Counted from the stretch's first letter, positions 1-8,849 are shown. The stretch is 64,000 bases of DNA from Paraburkholderia heleia NBRC 101817 (GCF_000739775.1 NZ_BBJH01000008.1:1-64000); one strand, 5' to 3'. Notes: generated by a model from the letters alone, not told the origin. Program-made: numbers and translations.

Positions 1-38
1 TCCCGCTCGATCACGCTTGATCCCGCTTGATCCCGCTT
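1..38. repeat. Short tandem repeat, about 3.8 copies of a 10-bp unit
   Basis: The unit is TCCCGCTTGA. Copies 1 and 2 each carry one mismatch, copies 3 and 4 match, and the last copy is cut short. The array touches the window edge, so its full length is unknown. It lies about 240 bp upstream of the phaB-like gene. The remaining sequence up to position 276 shows no gene I can support. Confidence 0.6.
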
Positions 39-276
39 TCAAGACAGCAAGCAGAGCAACAGGAAGTATCAGGCGGATCGCCGCGCGTCAGCAGCGGCGA
101 CCCGCCTGCAGCAGCAACCACGCGCAATACTAGAAACTGATCAGAAGCCGCGCGGTATTCGCCTTGTCTTTGTCCTGGGTGGAAGGATGAAGCCGGGCAA
201 CAGTGCATGTGGCGCCTGCACGCGTAGCGCGCAACGCCACGGATTGAACGATGCTCAACTCTCGCGGATATATAGG

Positions 277-1020
277 ATGACTAATCGTATTGCATTGGTG
301 ACAGGTGGTATGGGCGGCCTCGGCGAGGCCATCAGCGTGAAACTGCATGACGCGGGTTATCGCGTTGTCGTGACGCACTCGCCGGACAACGCGGGCGCCA
401 GGGACTGGTTGGCGCGCATGAAGGAGACCGACCGCGAATTCCACGCCTACGGCATGGATGTGGCCGACTATGATTCGTGCCAGCGCGGCGCGAAGCAGAT
501 CCAGAGCGAGATCGGCCCTGTGGATATTCTCGTGAACAACGCGGGCATCACGCGCGACATGACGTTCCGCAAGCTCGACAAGGTCAATTGGGACGCCGTG
601 TTGCGCACGAATCTCGATTCGATCTTCAACATCTCGAAGCCGCTGTGCGACAGCATGGTCGAGCGCGCCTGGGGCCGCATTATCAACATTTCGTCGGTGA
701 ACGGTTCAAAGGGTTCGGTCGGCCAGACCAACTACGCCGCGGCGAAAGCCGGCATGCACGGCTTCACGAAGTCGCTCGCGCTGGAAGTGGCGCGCAAGGG
801 CGTGACCGTGAACACCATTTCACCGGGCTATCTCGCCACGAAAATGGTGACCGCCATTCCTCAGGATATTCTCGATACGAAGATCCTGCCGCAGATCCCG
901 ATGGGCCGCCTCGGCAACCCCGGTGAAGTCGCGGCGCTCGTGCTGTTCCTGTGCTCGGATGAGGCGGGCTTCGTGACGGGCGCAAATATTCCTATCAACG
1001 GCGGCCAGCATATGCAGTAA
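277..1020 (+). CDS. phaB: Acetoacetyl-CoA reductase, PhaB-type SDR
   Basis: A 247-residue classical short-chain dehydrogenase, predicted to reduce acetoacetyl-CoA to (R)-3-hydroxybutyryl-CoA with NADPH for polyhydroxyalkanoate synthesis in the cytoplasm. The N-terminus MTNRIALVTGG and the glycine-rich cofactor loop (residues 9-16), NNAG (87-90), Ser140 and the Tyr153-x3-Lys157 pair are all present, and length and flow match PhaB of Cupriavidus closely. An in-frame ATG at 187 would add 30 residues unlike the family, so the ATG at 277 is chosen; its ribosome site is weak. No phaA or phaC is adjacent, so this is a stand-alone, possibly paralogous, copy. FabG of fatty-acid synthesis is the alternative, but ITRD followed by FRK after NNAG favours PhaB. 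Confidence 0.88.
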   Translation: MTNRIALVTGGMGGLGEAISVKLHDAGYRVVVTHSPDNAGARDWLARMKETDREFHAYGMDVADYDSCQRGAKQIQSEIGPVDILVNNAGITRDMTFRKLDKVNWDAVLRTNLDSIFNISKPLCDSMVERAWGRIINISSVNGSKGSVGQTNYAAAKAGMHGFTKSLALEVARKGVTVNTISPGYLATKMVTAIPQDILDTKILPQIPMGRLGNPGEVAALVLFLCSDEAGFVTGANIPINGGQHMQ

Positions 1021-1111
1021 CGCTATGCTAAACATGTATCGCGCATGAATGATGTCAGGCGACTTTCGCTGGGCGATGCGCGGCGCATGGGGCAGCGGTA
1101 ATCCATACCGA

Positions 1112-1162
1112 CCGCCGCATTGCAGGGGACGCGTAAAGCGTGCCTTGCAATGCGGCGGTTTT
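1112..1162 (+). terminator. Rho-independent-like terminator after phaB
   Basis: Arms CCGCCGCATTGCA (1112-1124) and TGCAATGCGGCGG (1146-1158) pair perfectly over 13 bp and are followed by TTTT. The 21-nt loop region can pair further internally. It lies about 90 bp beyond the phaB stop. The short T run makes its efficiency uncertain. Confidence 0.6.
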
Positions 1163-1318
1163 GCATGGTGCCGCCGGGGTTTGCGGGGCACGAACGTCGC
1201 GGTCGCCGGTTTCGGGCCGACGGGTGCAACGCTCGCACGCGCTAGGCGCGGCGCGTGTGCCGCAGCGGCGCGAGGCCGCTTGACCCGACGCGCGGGCGGT
1301 CCGCAATGAAACGCGAGC

Positions 1319-1699
1319 TCAAAGAAAGCCTTCCGGCGTTTCGAACTCCGAATCGTCGACCTCGATATCGGCCGAGCAGGCTCCCTCGATGGCGGGCGGC
1401 GTCTGTTGCGCCGCGAAGCGCTCGCGCACGCGCTCGCGAATGCGTTGATGGATCATGCGCCGGCGCGCCGTGTCCATCGCGGCGTAGCGGTCGAGTTGCT
1501 CGCGCGAAAAGTGCAGCGTGGCGGCGCAGCGCGCGTCGAGCGTGGTGTCGCGGTGCGAGTCCACGACCCACGAAAGCTGGATGACGATTGTCTCACCCTC
1601 GTCGATGAGGCTGACCGCCGGCCGCTTGGGCGATTCGAAAATATTCGCGACGGCGATCTGGATTTCCTCCAGGCGCTGGGCGAAATCGAAGGTGTTCAT
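1319..1699 (-). CDS. Conserved hypothetical protein, DUF3022-like
   Basis: A 126-residue soluble acidic protein starting MNTFDFAQ. The ATG at 1699 is preceded by a GGGAGC ribosome site; a longer in-frame extension to 1840 is Arg/Cys-rich and looks non-coding. The middle (residues 30-70) looks like a beta-rich segment and residues 70-100 form a highly charged Arg-rich helix. I recall the family as a Burkholderia-group domain of unknown function (DUF3022), but that is from memory and no function is known. It stands alone, divergent from the stress-protein pair that starts at 1898. Confidence 0.72.
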   Translation of the reverse strand: MNTFDFAQRLEEIQIAVANIFESPKRPAVSLIDEGETIVIQLSWVVDSHRDTTLDARCAATLHFSREQLDRYAAMDTARRRMIHQRIRERVRERFAAQQTPPAIEGACSADIEVDDSEFETPEGFL

Positions 1700-1897
1700 A
1701 AGGGCTCCCGTCTCGATGGCTGATTCCCGCACACTTCGCAGCGCGCATCGGGCGTTCCAGCCGTGCCTGGGCACGCACGATGCGCCCATTGGCAAGCGGC
1801 AGGCGAACGCGCAAGCCGCGTAGCGCCACACGAATGGCACGACGCATGCGCGCCCGCTTAGGGACTGTCACTCATCGAAGCCTGCAAGGAGGGAGCC

Positions 1898-2476
1898 ATG
1901 TCCATGATCGTTGCAAGCCGCTTCACGACGCTGCACGAAGCGGAAGTGGCCGTCGACAAGCTGCGTTCGAACGGCTTCGTCGGCGAGGATATTGCCTCGT
2001 TTTTCGTGAATCCGAGCGGCCAGCACGCGCGTTATCCGGCGGGCGGCGACGAGTTTGTCGACCCGGGCGCGCGCGGGTCGTCGCTCGGCGCCGCCACGGG
2101 CGCGGCGGCGGGCGCGGTGATCGGCCTCGTGCTCGGCGTGCTGATCTCGTACGTCGTGTTCCACTCGCTGGTGGTGCTGGCGGTGGCCGCCGGCGTGGGC
2201 GCCTATGTGGGCACGCTGGCGGGCGCGCTATGGCAGACGAGGGGCGGCGGCAAGGCGCGCCCGCCCGACATCGGCCACGAGCCCGACGGCACGCCAAGGG
2301 CCCGCGAGTCCGGCGTGCTGGTGGCCGTGCACGTGAGCCCCGGCACCCAGCACACGGCGGCGCAGGTGCTGGGTACGGCAGGCGGTATGGAGATCGAGCG
2401 CGCGGACGGACGCTGGCAGCAAGGGCACTGGGCGGACTTCGACCCGACCCGCAGCGTCGAGCCGCTGCGCGAATGA
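1898..2476 (+). CDS. Glycine-zipper membrane stress protein
   Basis: A 192-residue protein. Residues 1-45 resemble the general-stress 17M-like N-terminal domain (IVASRFTTLHEAEVAVDKLRSNGF). Residues 60-112 are a Gly/Ala-rich hydrophobic stretch typical of glycine-zipper membrane segments, and a soluble C-terminal part follows. An AAGGAGGGA ribosome site sits 5 nt before the ATG. It is followed 33 bp later by a small hydrophilic gene with its own strong ribosome site, probably in one transcript. A role in envelope or oxidative stress is inferred from family resemblance only. Confidence 0.8.
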   Translation: MSMIVASRFTTLHEAEVAVDKLRSNGFVGEDIASFFVNPSGQHARYPAGGDEFVDPGARGSSLGAATGAAAGAVIGLVLGVLISYVVFHSLVVLAVAAGVGAYVGTLAGALWQTRGGGKARPPDIGHEPDGTPRARESGVLVAVHVSPGTQHTAAQVLGTAGGMEIERADGRWQQGHWADFDPTRSVEPLRE

Positions 2477-2509
2477 GGGGCGGCACGTTGCGCCGACAAG
2501 GAGGACGAC

Positions 2510-2746
2510 ATGAAGCATCGCGAGAGCCCGGACGACGACGGCAAGCACGTCAAGCGTCCGCAGCACGAAAGCAGTGAGCCGCTCGCGCGGCGTCACCCGC
2601 ACGAACCGCGCTCGGTGGGCCGCCAGGGGCATAGCGACGTGGAAAGCGGGCAGGAGGACACGGACCGCTGGGGCGGCGATACGTACCAGGAGCGCACGAA
2701 AAACGACGCCCATGTGAACCGCAATTCGCGAGAGGGGCGGCGCTGA
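2510..2746 (+). CDS. Small hydrophilic hypothetical protein
   Basis: 78 residues, extremely rich in Asp, Glu, Arg, His and Gly, with no hydrophobic segment, so probably intrinsically disordered. Its start is fixed by AAGGAGGACGAC directly before the ATG. It follows the glycine-zipper stress protein in the same direction and probably shares its promoter. I do not recognise a family; its composition resembles small desiccation- or stress-induced proteins. Confidence 0.65.
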   Translation: MKHRESPDDDGKHVKRPQHESSEPLARRHPHEPRSVGRQGHSDVESGQEDTDRWGGDTYQERTKNDAHVNRNSREGRR

Positions 2747-2817
2747 GTTCGCTCAGGCCGGACAGCTGCCGCTGAGCGCCGCGTATTACCTGGCGTTACG
2801 TGGGCATTACTTCGGCA

Positions 2818-3606
2818 TTACCTGGGCGACACGTCGATGTCGCCGAAGTACTTATGCGCGAGCGATGTGACCGTGCCGTCGGACTCGATCTTCGCGATGG
2901 CGGCGTTCAGGCGCTCGCGCAAGGCCGTATTGCCCTTGCGGATGCCGAACGCCACGCCGCTGCCCAGAATCTTGTCGTCGCGCACGGCTTCGCCCACGAA
3001 GGCAAAGCCTTTTCCTTCGGGCTGCGAAAGAAAGCCCTTCTGGCCCGCGGGTGCGAGCACGAGCGTCGCGTCCAGACGCCCGGCGCCGAGGTCTGCGTAA
3101 ATCTGGTTCTGGTCCTGGTAGGGCACCACGGTCACGCCGGCGGACTCCCAGTGCACCTTTGCATAGGTTTCCTGAATCGACGACTGCAGCACGCCGACAC
3201 GTTTGCCCTTGAGCGACGCGGCGGTGGCGACGAGCCCGCTGTCACTGCGCGCGATCAGGCGGCTCGGCACGCGATAAATCACCGTGGTGAAATCGATGGC
3301 CTCGCGGCGCTTTTCGGTGGCGTTCATCGCCGAGTTGATGGCGTCGAACTTGCGGCCCTGGAGCGCGGGAATCAAGCCGTCGAACGAGGTTTCGACCCAT
3401 TTGCAGGTCATGCCCGCCTTCGCGCACACGGCATTGCCGATGTCGATATCGAAGCCTTGCAGCGTGCCGTCCGCGGCTTTGGTTTCGAACGGCGGATACT
3501 GCGCCTCGACGCCGAAGCGCAACAGGTTCGCATCGGCGAATGCCGATGCCGGGCCGAGTACGCCGTATACGCACGCCAGCGCGAGGAGCGCGTTGCGTCG
3601 CTTCAT
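2818..3606 (-). CDS. Periplasmic amino-acid-binding protein, ArgT/HisJ-like (SBP family 3)
   Basis: A 262-residue solute-binding protein of a polar amino-acid ABC importer. A signal peptide (residues 1-25, ending AFADA) precedes the family signature LRFGVEAQYPPFE and GFDIDIGNAVC, followed by two PBPb lobes. The ATG at 3606 has AAGGAGATCATC in front. It lies 47 bp downstream of the aminotransferase in the same direction, so the two are probably co-transcribed. No permease or ATPase gene is nearby, so it must share transport components encoded elsewhere. It is paralogous to the protein at 50446-51225. Basic amino acids are the likely ligands, inferred from family resemblance. Confidence 0.85.
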   Translation of the reverse strand: MKRRNALLALACVYGVLGPASAFADANLLRFGVEAQYPPFETKAADGTLQGFDIDIGNAVCAKAGMTCKWVETSFDGLIPALQGRKFDAINSAMNATEKRREAIDFTTVIYRVPSRLIARSDSGLVATAASLKGKRVGVLQSSIQETYAKVHWESAGVTVVPYQDQNQIYADLGAGRLDATLVLAPAGQKGFLSQPEGKGFAFVGEAVRDDKILGSGVAFGIRKGNTALRERLNAAIAKIESDGTVTSLAHKYFGDIDVSPR

Positions 3607-3653
3607 GATGATCTCCTTGCCTATCAGGCTCGTTGTGTTTCGAAGGCGGTGCG

Positions 3654-4808
3654 CTAGATCGCGCAAAGGCGGCGTGCGCCTTCGAGCAATGTTTCGTCAT
3701 CCTTGGCAAAGCTCAGGCGGATGATGCCTTCGTCGGTGCCGTCGGTGTAGAACGCCGAGAGCGGAATCGTCGCCACGCGGGCGTCGCGAATGAGCCGCAG
3801 CACGAAATCGCTGTCGCGCTCGTCGGAGAAAGACCGGAAGCGCACGAGCATGAAGAAGCTGCCTTCGCTTGGCAGCAGTTCGAATCGCGAGCCCTCCAGC
3901 GCGCGCGCGAGCAGGTCGCGCTTGTGCTGGTAGAAGGCCGCGAGGCCCAGATAGCTTTGCGGCTCGGCAAGCGCCTGCGCGAACGCATACTGCATGGGCG
4001 TGTCGGCGGAAAAGACCATGAACTGGTGAACCTTGCGGAGCTCGTCCATCAGCGCGGCGGGGGCAAGGCAATAGCCCACGCGCCAGCCTGTGACGTGATA
4101 CGACTTGCCGAACGACGAGACGATCACGCTGCGCTCGGCCAGCTCGCGATAGCGCGCCATGCTCCGGTGCGGCGCGCCGTCGAACACCACGTGCTCGTAC
4201 ACCTCGTCGGAGAGAATCACGATGTCGGTGCCGCGCGTGAGCGCCGCAAGCCGCGCGATGTCGTCCTCGCCGAAAATCGTGGCCGTGGGATTGTGCGGCG
4301 AGTTCACGATGATCATGCGTGTGCGCGGCGTGATGGCTGCGCTTACCGCGTCCCAGTCCACGCGGAAATGCGGCTGCGCGAGCTTGACCGCGACGGGCTT
4401 CGCGCCCTGCAGGCGGACGATGGGCGCATAGCTGTCGAACGAGGGCTCGAAATAGATGACTTCGTCGCCGGGATGCACGAGCGCGCTGATCGTCGAGTAC
4501 AGGCCTTCGCTCGCGCTTGCGAGCACGGTCACTTCGCTCGACGGGTCGTAATGCGCGCCATGAAGCGTCTCGAACTTCGCGGCGAGCGCTTCGCGCAGGT
4601 CGGCGAGGCCCGCCATCGGCGCGTACTGGTTGTGGCCTGCGCGCATGGCGGCGGCCACGTCATCCATGAGTTTTGCAGCCGGGTCGAAATTCGGTGCGCC
4701 TTGCGAGAGGTTCAGCGCCTGATGTTCGGCGGCAAGCTGGCCGATTACCGTGAAAATCGTCGTGCCTACATCGGGCAGCTTGGAGCGGGCCTGCGCGGCG
4801 CTCTGCAT
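3654..4808 (-). CDS. PLP-dependent aminotransferase, methionine aminotransferase (YbdL)-like
   Basis: A 384-residue class I/II aminotransferase. It carries QGAPNF (36-41), the PHNPT loop (171-175), DEVYEH (201-206) and the PLP lysine in SSFGKSYHVTGWRVGY (Lys235), the arrangement of YbdL-type methionine:2-oxoacid aminotransferases. It probably moves amino groups between methionine or aromatic amino acids and 2-oxoacids in the cytoplasm. A LysR gene lies upstream on the same strand (158-bp gap) and an amino-acid-binding protein downstream, so a small amino-acid uptake/transamination unit is plausible. The exact substrate cannot be read from the sequence. Confidence 0.85.
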   Translation of the reverse strand: MQSAAQARSKLPDVGTTIFTVIGQLAAEHQALNLSQGAPNFDPAAKLMDDVAAAMRAGHNQYAPMAGLADLREALAAKFETLHGAHYDPSSEVTVLASASEGLYSTISALVHPGDEVIYFEPSFDSYAPIVRLQGAKPVAVKLAQPHFRVDWDAVSAAITPRTRMIIVNSPHNPTATIFGEDDIARLAALTRGTDIVILSDEVYEHVVFDGAPHRSMARYRELAERSVIVSSFGKSYHVTGWRVGYCLAPAALMDELRKVHQFMVFSADTPMQYAFAQALAEPQSYLGLAAFYQHKRDLLARALEGSRFELLPSEGSFFMLVRFRSFSDERDSDFVLRLIRDARVATIPLSAFYTDGTDEGIIRLSFAKDDETLLEGARRLCAI

Positions 4809-4966
4809 GGTCGGTCTCCCTCTGGGCGGCGCGCGGCCGCATGGTGTGACAAATGCGAGGTTGCCGGAAGATCGGGCCTTGCGCTGAGCGCCCCATTACG
4901 CCGAAAGAGCGACCCGCATGCAATCGATTAATTCTCATGCCCGCCATGCGCTGCCCTCATGGCGCA

Positions 4967-5845
4967 CTACGGCGTCGTGCGGTCCTCACCCATCCACTCG
5001 CTGAAGAGCCGCACCTTCTGCTGTTGGGCTACGCACTCGGGGTACACGAAATAGTAGCGCGAGCCTGTGGGAACGGCGAGATCGAAGGGCATGACGAGAC
5101 GGCGTGTTTCGACATCCTCGCGTACGAGCGTGCGGTCGGTAATCGCGACGCCGAAGCCCTGCATGGCGGCAGTGGCTGCGAGATCGAGCGATTCGAACGT
5201 GGGGCCGAGATCGGCATCGACCTGTTTCGCGCCCGCGCGCGCGAGCCACAGACGCCAGTCGGCGTGATCGCGCGTGGGGTGCAGCAGGGTTTGATGGGCG
5301 AGGTCGTCGGGCTTGACGAGCGGGTGGCGCGAGAGCACCTCGGGCGTGCAGACGGGCGTGAGGTATTCGTCGAAGAGCGGCACCGCATGCACGTCGGCGC
5401 CGGGCGACGAGCCATAGATGATCGCCGCGTCGAAAGGCTCCGCCTGAAAGTCGACTTCGTGCCCCCACGTGGTCGTGATCTGGATCTGCAGGTCGGGGTG
5501 CTCGTTCTGGAAGCGCATGATGCGCGGCAGCATCCAGCGCATCACGCAGGTCGGGACCTTGAGCGCAAGCTCGGTGCGCTGGCGCGTGAGGCGCTGCGAG
5601 GCTTCCTCGATGCGGCCGAAGCCGTCGCGCACGGCGGGCAGCAGTTGCTCGCCTTCGGCGGTGAGCGTGAGACCTTTCGATGAGCGGCGAAAGAGCGGCA
5701 GGCCGTAGTACTGCTCGAGCGCGAGGACTTGCCGGCTGACTGCGCCTTGTGTGAGGCAAAGGTGCTCGGCCGCGCGCGTAAAGCTGCCGTAGCGAGCGAC
5801 CGTTTCGAAAATCTGCAGGGCGTTGAGCGGAGGAAGGCGTCTCAT
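4967..5845 (-). CDS. LysR-family regulator, GcvA-like
   Basis: 292 residues starting MRRLPPLNALQIFETVARYGSF, a typical GcvA-type winged helix-turn-helix (residues 1-60) with TRAAEHLCLTQGAVSRQV as recognition region, then a periplasmic-binding-like effector domain. In-frame sequence upstream of the chosen ATG is low-complexity and unlike LysR proteins. It precedes the aminotransferase and binding-protein genes on the same strand and may control them; that link is positional only. Confidence 0.85.
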   Translation of the reverse strand: MRRLPPLNALQIFETVARYGSFTRAAEHLCLTQGAVSRQVLALEQYYGLPLFRRSSKGLTLTAEGEQLLPAVRDGFGRIEEASQRLTRQRTELALKVPTCVMRWMLPRIMRFQNEHPDLQIQITTTWGHEVDFQAEPFDAAIIYGSSPGADVHAVPLFDEYLTPVCTPEVLSRHPLVKPDDLAHQTLLHPTRDHADWRLWLARAGAKQVDADLGPTFESLDLAATAAMQGFGVAITDRTLVREDVETRRLVMPFDLAVPTGSRYYFVYPECVAQQQKVRLFSEWMGEDRTTP

Positions 5846-6322
5846 GGCGGTCGTTGGGCGGCCGGGCGAGTGCACACCCGGCGGGAATCGAGCCGCTATG
5901 ATACGACGGCCGCCCGCTTCAATCGTCCGCGCCGCCTGCGCTGCGCGCCGTGCTTGCCGCGCCGCTTCCCGCAATAAGTATAGCGATTAGCAGTGGGAGA
6001 AAAAGCAGGCCAATTCGGAATGTCGGACGCATGGTCCAGGTTCCTGAAACTCAAGTCCTGGCTTTTCGACGGACTTGCGACGTACGGAGACAGTTGCGTC
6101 TCCGCGCGATTATTCAACAGGACAATCGCTAATGCTGGAGTTACCCACTGCAGATTTTCTGATACGCGTCGCGAGACCTGGCATCAAAAGGAGCGCGCGA
6201 AAGTCACTGCGGGCGCGCCAGTCAAACGCGTGGCATATGGCGATACTCCTGCAAATGACGGTAGTACGCAGGCCTCAAGCAGCGGCAGTACCCCAGCTTC
6301 CGTACCAACCGGAGGTAAGATT
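5846..6322. other. Intergenic, AT-richer; no certain gene
   Basis: The left part holds the LysR promoter region. From about 5980 base composition shifts towards A/T. An open frame runs from 5993 into the small gene starting near 6323. Its translation here is low-complexity, ending in a Ser/Pro/Gly/Thr-rich linker-like stretch that could be the end of a degraded larger effector. I cannot support a start in it. Confidence 0.4.
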
Positions 6323-6595
6323 GTGCAGATGTCCGATAAATGGGTGTATCAAAATCTTCCCGCAGCAGTGGGCCGCGAACTGGCCGAAACGATTCGAGAC
6401 GACGGGTATGCGCGGCATATTCTCTATGTACCGTTTTATCTGCCAAGCGCGATTGAGCATGTGGCTGCCTTGTTGGAGGGACGGGAGCACGACCACGGCA
6501 ATCACCACCTATCCCTTCACTACACCGAAGCGGAAGTGGCGAAGGCCGTAGAAGAAAAGCAGGCGCGGCTCGACAAAAAATTTGGAAGGACGTAA
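6323..6595 (+). CDS. Unknown small protein coupled to an immunity gene
   Basis: 90 residues if started at the GTG at 6323, which has GGAGG 7 nt upstream; an ATG at 6329 is the alternative, and the frame stays open back to 5993. Visible features are an acidic, helix-rich body, HHLSLHYTEAEVAKAVEEK near the end, and no signal peptide or membrane segment. Its stop lies 2 bp before the next start, and the GGAAGG ribosome site of the immunity-like gene lies inside it, so the two are translationally coupled. That arrangement fits a toxin domain or effector accessory with its immunity gene. I do not recognise the family. Confidence 0.5.
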   Translation: MQMSDKWVYQNLPAAVGRELAETIRDDGYARHILYVPFYLPSAIEHVAALLEGREHDHGNHHLSLHYTEAEVAKAVEEKQARLDKKFGRT

Positions 6596-6597
6596 GG

Positions 6598-7590
6598 ATG
6601 GCTGATTTTTCGCAGAAACGACGCCAGCGCTTCATTAGCGAGCCGTACTTCAAATGGCTCTCAGGTTTTCTGGTTCAGTCCATAGACAAATGGTCGAACA
6701 CGCTGCCCGCTAACGGTACCGAGGCACAGAAACGGGCCAATGCTGCGTCTTCTCGTGCAGACGGACGGTTCGAACTACTCCTGCTCCGCTACACGGCAGG
6801 CGAGCCTATTGCAGCGATGCGTGACGAACTCGACGCTGTGGTCGTAGAGTACGAACAGGTCGCAAAATACCGAGGTCAGGAGTTCGGTCGGCCGGACTGG
6901 CCCGCTTTTCTTCTCAACGAACTCGCCGACTACGAGCGTGCGATGCAGCTCATCGGGCTCTGCCACCTGCTTCACCGAAAGGACCTCCTTCCTCGTATTG
7001 CTGCACTGGAAGACCCGATGTATCGCGCCCAGGATACCCTGTATGAGGACCTTCTCGCATACGGCATCGACGACCGTGTAGACGTGGATACGTGGTTTCA
7101 TGAGTCGTATCGGGACTGCATCAACAGTGTCTACGGCGATTCTGATGAAGAGAGCTTGACGGACCTGGATGCTTATCTTGAGAAGTGGTATGCGTCCATG
7201 CGCGGCGTCCAATGGCACGACAACCATCTGGACCTGTCCGAAGACAAAGGGCTTTATTTCGGCTACTGGGCAATCGAGGCGGCCGCGCTCGCGTATCTGC
7301 TGGAGCTGGACGACACCTCGCTGCGCGAGCACATCGTCTACCCCAAGGACCTCGTCGACTTTGCGCGTAGTTTCCAGGAGAGTGCTCCGAGCGGGGCTCC
7401 GACTACCGGGCCCGTCACGGTCCGAACTGGCCAGATTTGCCCGGAGACGGGTGTCTGGAAAGCGCAAGGATTCAATGTACCGGGTGTGCTGGTAAAGCAG
7501 GGCGATGTAATGCCCGACGTTTTCGCTCCGGACCGCAGCGGAGCGCACCGGCCGCAACCGGCGATGTGGGCGTTCGAACGTAAAGCCTGA
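6598..7590 (+). CDS. Polymorphic-toxin immunity protein, PoNi (DUF1911)/Imm71-72-like
   Basis: 330 residues, no signal peptide, mostly helical. Residues 55-130 (RYTAGEPIAAMRDELDAVV, then DYERAMQLIGLCHLL) and 218-255 (LYFGYWAIEAAALAYLLELDD, followed by YP and DLVDFA) resemble the two halves of PoNi-type immunity proteins that neutralise PoNe DNase effectors. The tail (265-330), with GQICPETGVW and KQGDVMPD, resembles the C-terminal module of Imm71/72-type immunity proteins of T6SS loci. The role is therefore inferred: cytoplasmic protection from a cognate or incoming toxin. No VgrG, PAAR or Rhs gene is nearby, so it may be an orphan. Codon use is less GC-biased than that of its neighbours, consistent with transfer. 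Confidence 0.7.
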   Translation: MADFSQKRRQRFISEPYFKWLSGFLVQSIDKWSNTLPANGTEAQKRANAASSRADGRFELLLLRYTAGEPIAAMRDELDAVVVEYEQVAKYRGQEFGRPDWPAFLLNELADYERAMQLIGLCHLLHRKDLLPRIAALEDPMYRAQDTLYEDLLAYGIDDRVDVDTWFHESYRDCINSVYGDSDEESLTDLDAYLEKWYASMRGVQWHDNHLDLSEDKGLYFGYWAIEAAALAYLLELDDTSLREHIVYPKDLVDFARSFQESAPSGAPTTGPVTVRTGQICPETGVWKAQGFNVPGVLVKQGDVMPDVFAPDRSGAHRPQPAMWAFERKA

Positions 7591-7807
7591 CGGCACGTTG
7601 AATTCCACCTGTAAAGCCCGCCGCGCCTAATCCGGCGGTGGAGCGGTTCCGCGAAACCGTATTCGCGTTCGTGGCGCGTTCGCGCGAGGACAGCTGACGC
7701 TTTGAAATATTTTTGTTGCGCCCCTTTCGGATTGCGCCGACCTGCCGTTAACCCGTATGCCTCGATACGGGCGTCTGGCGAAACCACAAGAGCAAAACGA
7801 ATAGACA

Positions 7808-8218
7808 GTGGCAACGAGAATCATCGAAGGAGCGGCAGCGCGGTCCGCCGCCGGGCGCGAGGCGTCCATCGCAGGCCGCCCGGCGGCGGTGTACCTGCTC
7901 ATCAAGCTGCGCGAGCACAAGGCGCGGGTCATGCTGCTGGCCGTCGCGGCGGGCTGTGTCGTCGCGTTCGCGTCGTGGCTGGACAACCAGTTGCGGCCCG
8001 CGCTCGAAGCGCGCGAGCGCAACGAACTGAACGAGGAAGCGGCCGAGGAGATGCGCACGGCCGTTGCGCCCTGCGTGCCCGGCGCGCGACACAGCCATAT
8101 CTCGTGGTGCGGCGCAGTGAGGATTGTGCCGCCAGTGCCAGGACCCGTCGCGCCGCTTCCCCTCATCGCGGGCGCGCCCGCGGCGTTCTGCACGGCCAAT
8201 CGCAGCCCGTCCTGCTGA
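7808..8218 (+). CDS. Possible small single-pass membrane protein
   Basis: 136 residues from a GTG start. One hydrophobic segment (about residues 41-60, ARVMLLAVAAGCVVAFASWL) is followed by a charged Glu/Arg helix and a Pro/Cys-containing tail. Third codon positions are strongly G/C over most of the frame, which supports coding, but I see no good ribosome site and no recognisable family. An antisense frame across the same stretch looks worse. Confidence 0.4.
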   Translation: MATRIIEGAAARSAAGREASIAGRPAAVYLLIKLREHKARVMLLAVAAGCVVAFASWLDNQLRPALEARERNELNEEAAEEMRTAVAPCVPGARHSHISWCGAVRIVPPVPGPVAPLPLIAGAPAAFCTANRSPSC

Positions 8219-8585
8219 CGTCCTGTTCGCGCGTTGCCGGGTAGTGCCGGTATCGGTAGGGGCCGTGCACGGCGAAGTGCCGTTGCCCCGTGCAGCGAGC
8301 GAGATCGTGCGCGTTGCCGTGCTGCCGTGATCAGGGCCAGATCCGCTCCGCCGCTTTCGATCTATGCCTGCAGGCGCGCATGCTGCGCCGGCACAATTGC
8401 GGCGTGGTGACGCTGCGTTTGTCGAGCAGGACGTCGGGTACCCGCAAGAGCTTCAGATCCGGCATTCTGATATCAATACGGTGTGTGACAAAAATAATGA
8501 GCCGCGATTGGATTGATTCCGGCATAGTCCGCATGACTTCTCGTGTCCACCGCACCTAAACCGACAGCATCGAAAGGTAACGCAC
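8219..8585. other. Intergenic stretch without a supported gene
   Basis: No frame has convincing codon use. The right end (about 8460-8560) is AT-richer and presumably carries the promoter of the following small gene and dehydrogenase, but no clear -35/-10 pair stands out. Confidence 0.5.
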
Positions 8586-8849
8586 ATGAACGAGATTTTC
8601 GGGCCCGAAGACGACTTGCCCGGCACGGCCGATTGCTGCTGTTCCAACGAAGTGACCGTGGCGGGCCTCTCCATGGCCGACGTCTGGCCGCTGCCTGGCG
8701 GGCGCGCGCTCACGCAGGTATCGCAGAAGGGCAAACCGGCCGTGACGCTCGCGAAAACGCGCCCGAATCCGGTGTTCAACGGGCACCGGGATTGGCTCGA
8801 CGGCCGCCTCGTCGATACCGTGCACAAGGCGCAGGGAGCACGGCAATGA
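8586..8849 (+). CDS. Small hypothetical protein with a Cys-Cys-Cys motif
   Basis: 87 residues with strongly GC-biased codons. An acidic start (NEIFGPEDDLPGTADCCCSNE) places three consecutive cysteines at residues 18-20, and NPVFNGHRDWLDGRLVDTVH lies near the end. GAAAGG precedes the ATG. Its stop codon overlaps the start of the dehydrogenase (ATGA), so translation is coupled. No family is recognised; the Cys triplet could bind metal or act in redox chemistry, but nothing proves this. Confidence 0.68.
   Translation: MNEIFGPEDDLPGTADCCCSNEVTVAGLSMADVWPLPGGRALTQVSQKGKPAVTLAKTRPNPVFNGHRDWLDGRLVDTVHKAQGARQ

Noticed and set aside
5993..6322. N-terminal extension of the small gene before the immunity-like gene
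   Set aside because: The frame is open, but the sequence is low-complexity with no ribosome site at 5993, whereas GGAGG stands right before the GTG at 6323. Kept only as a possible effector remnant.
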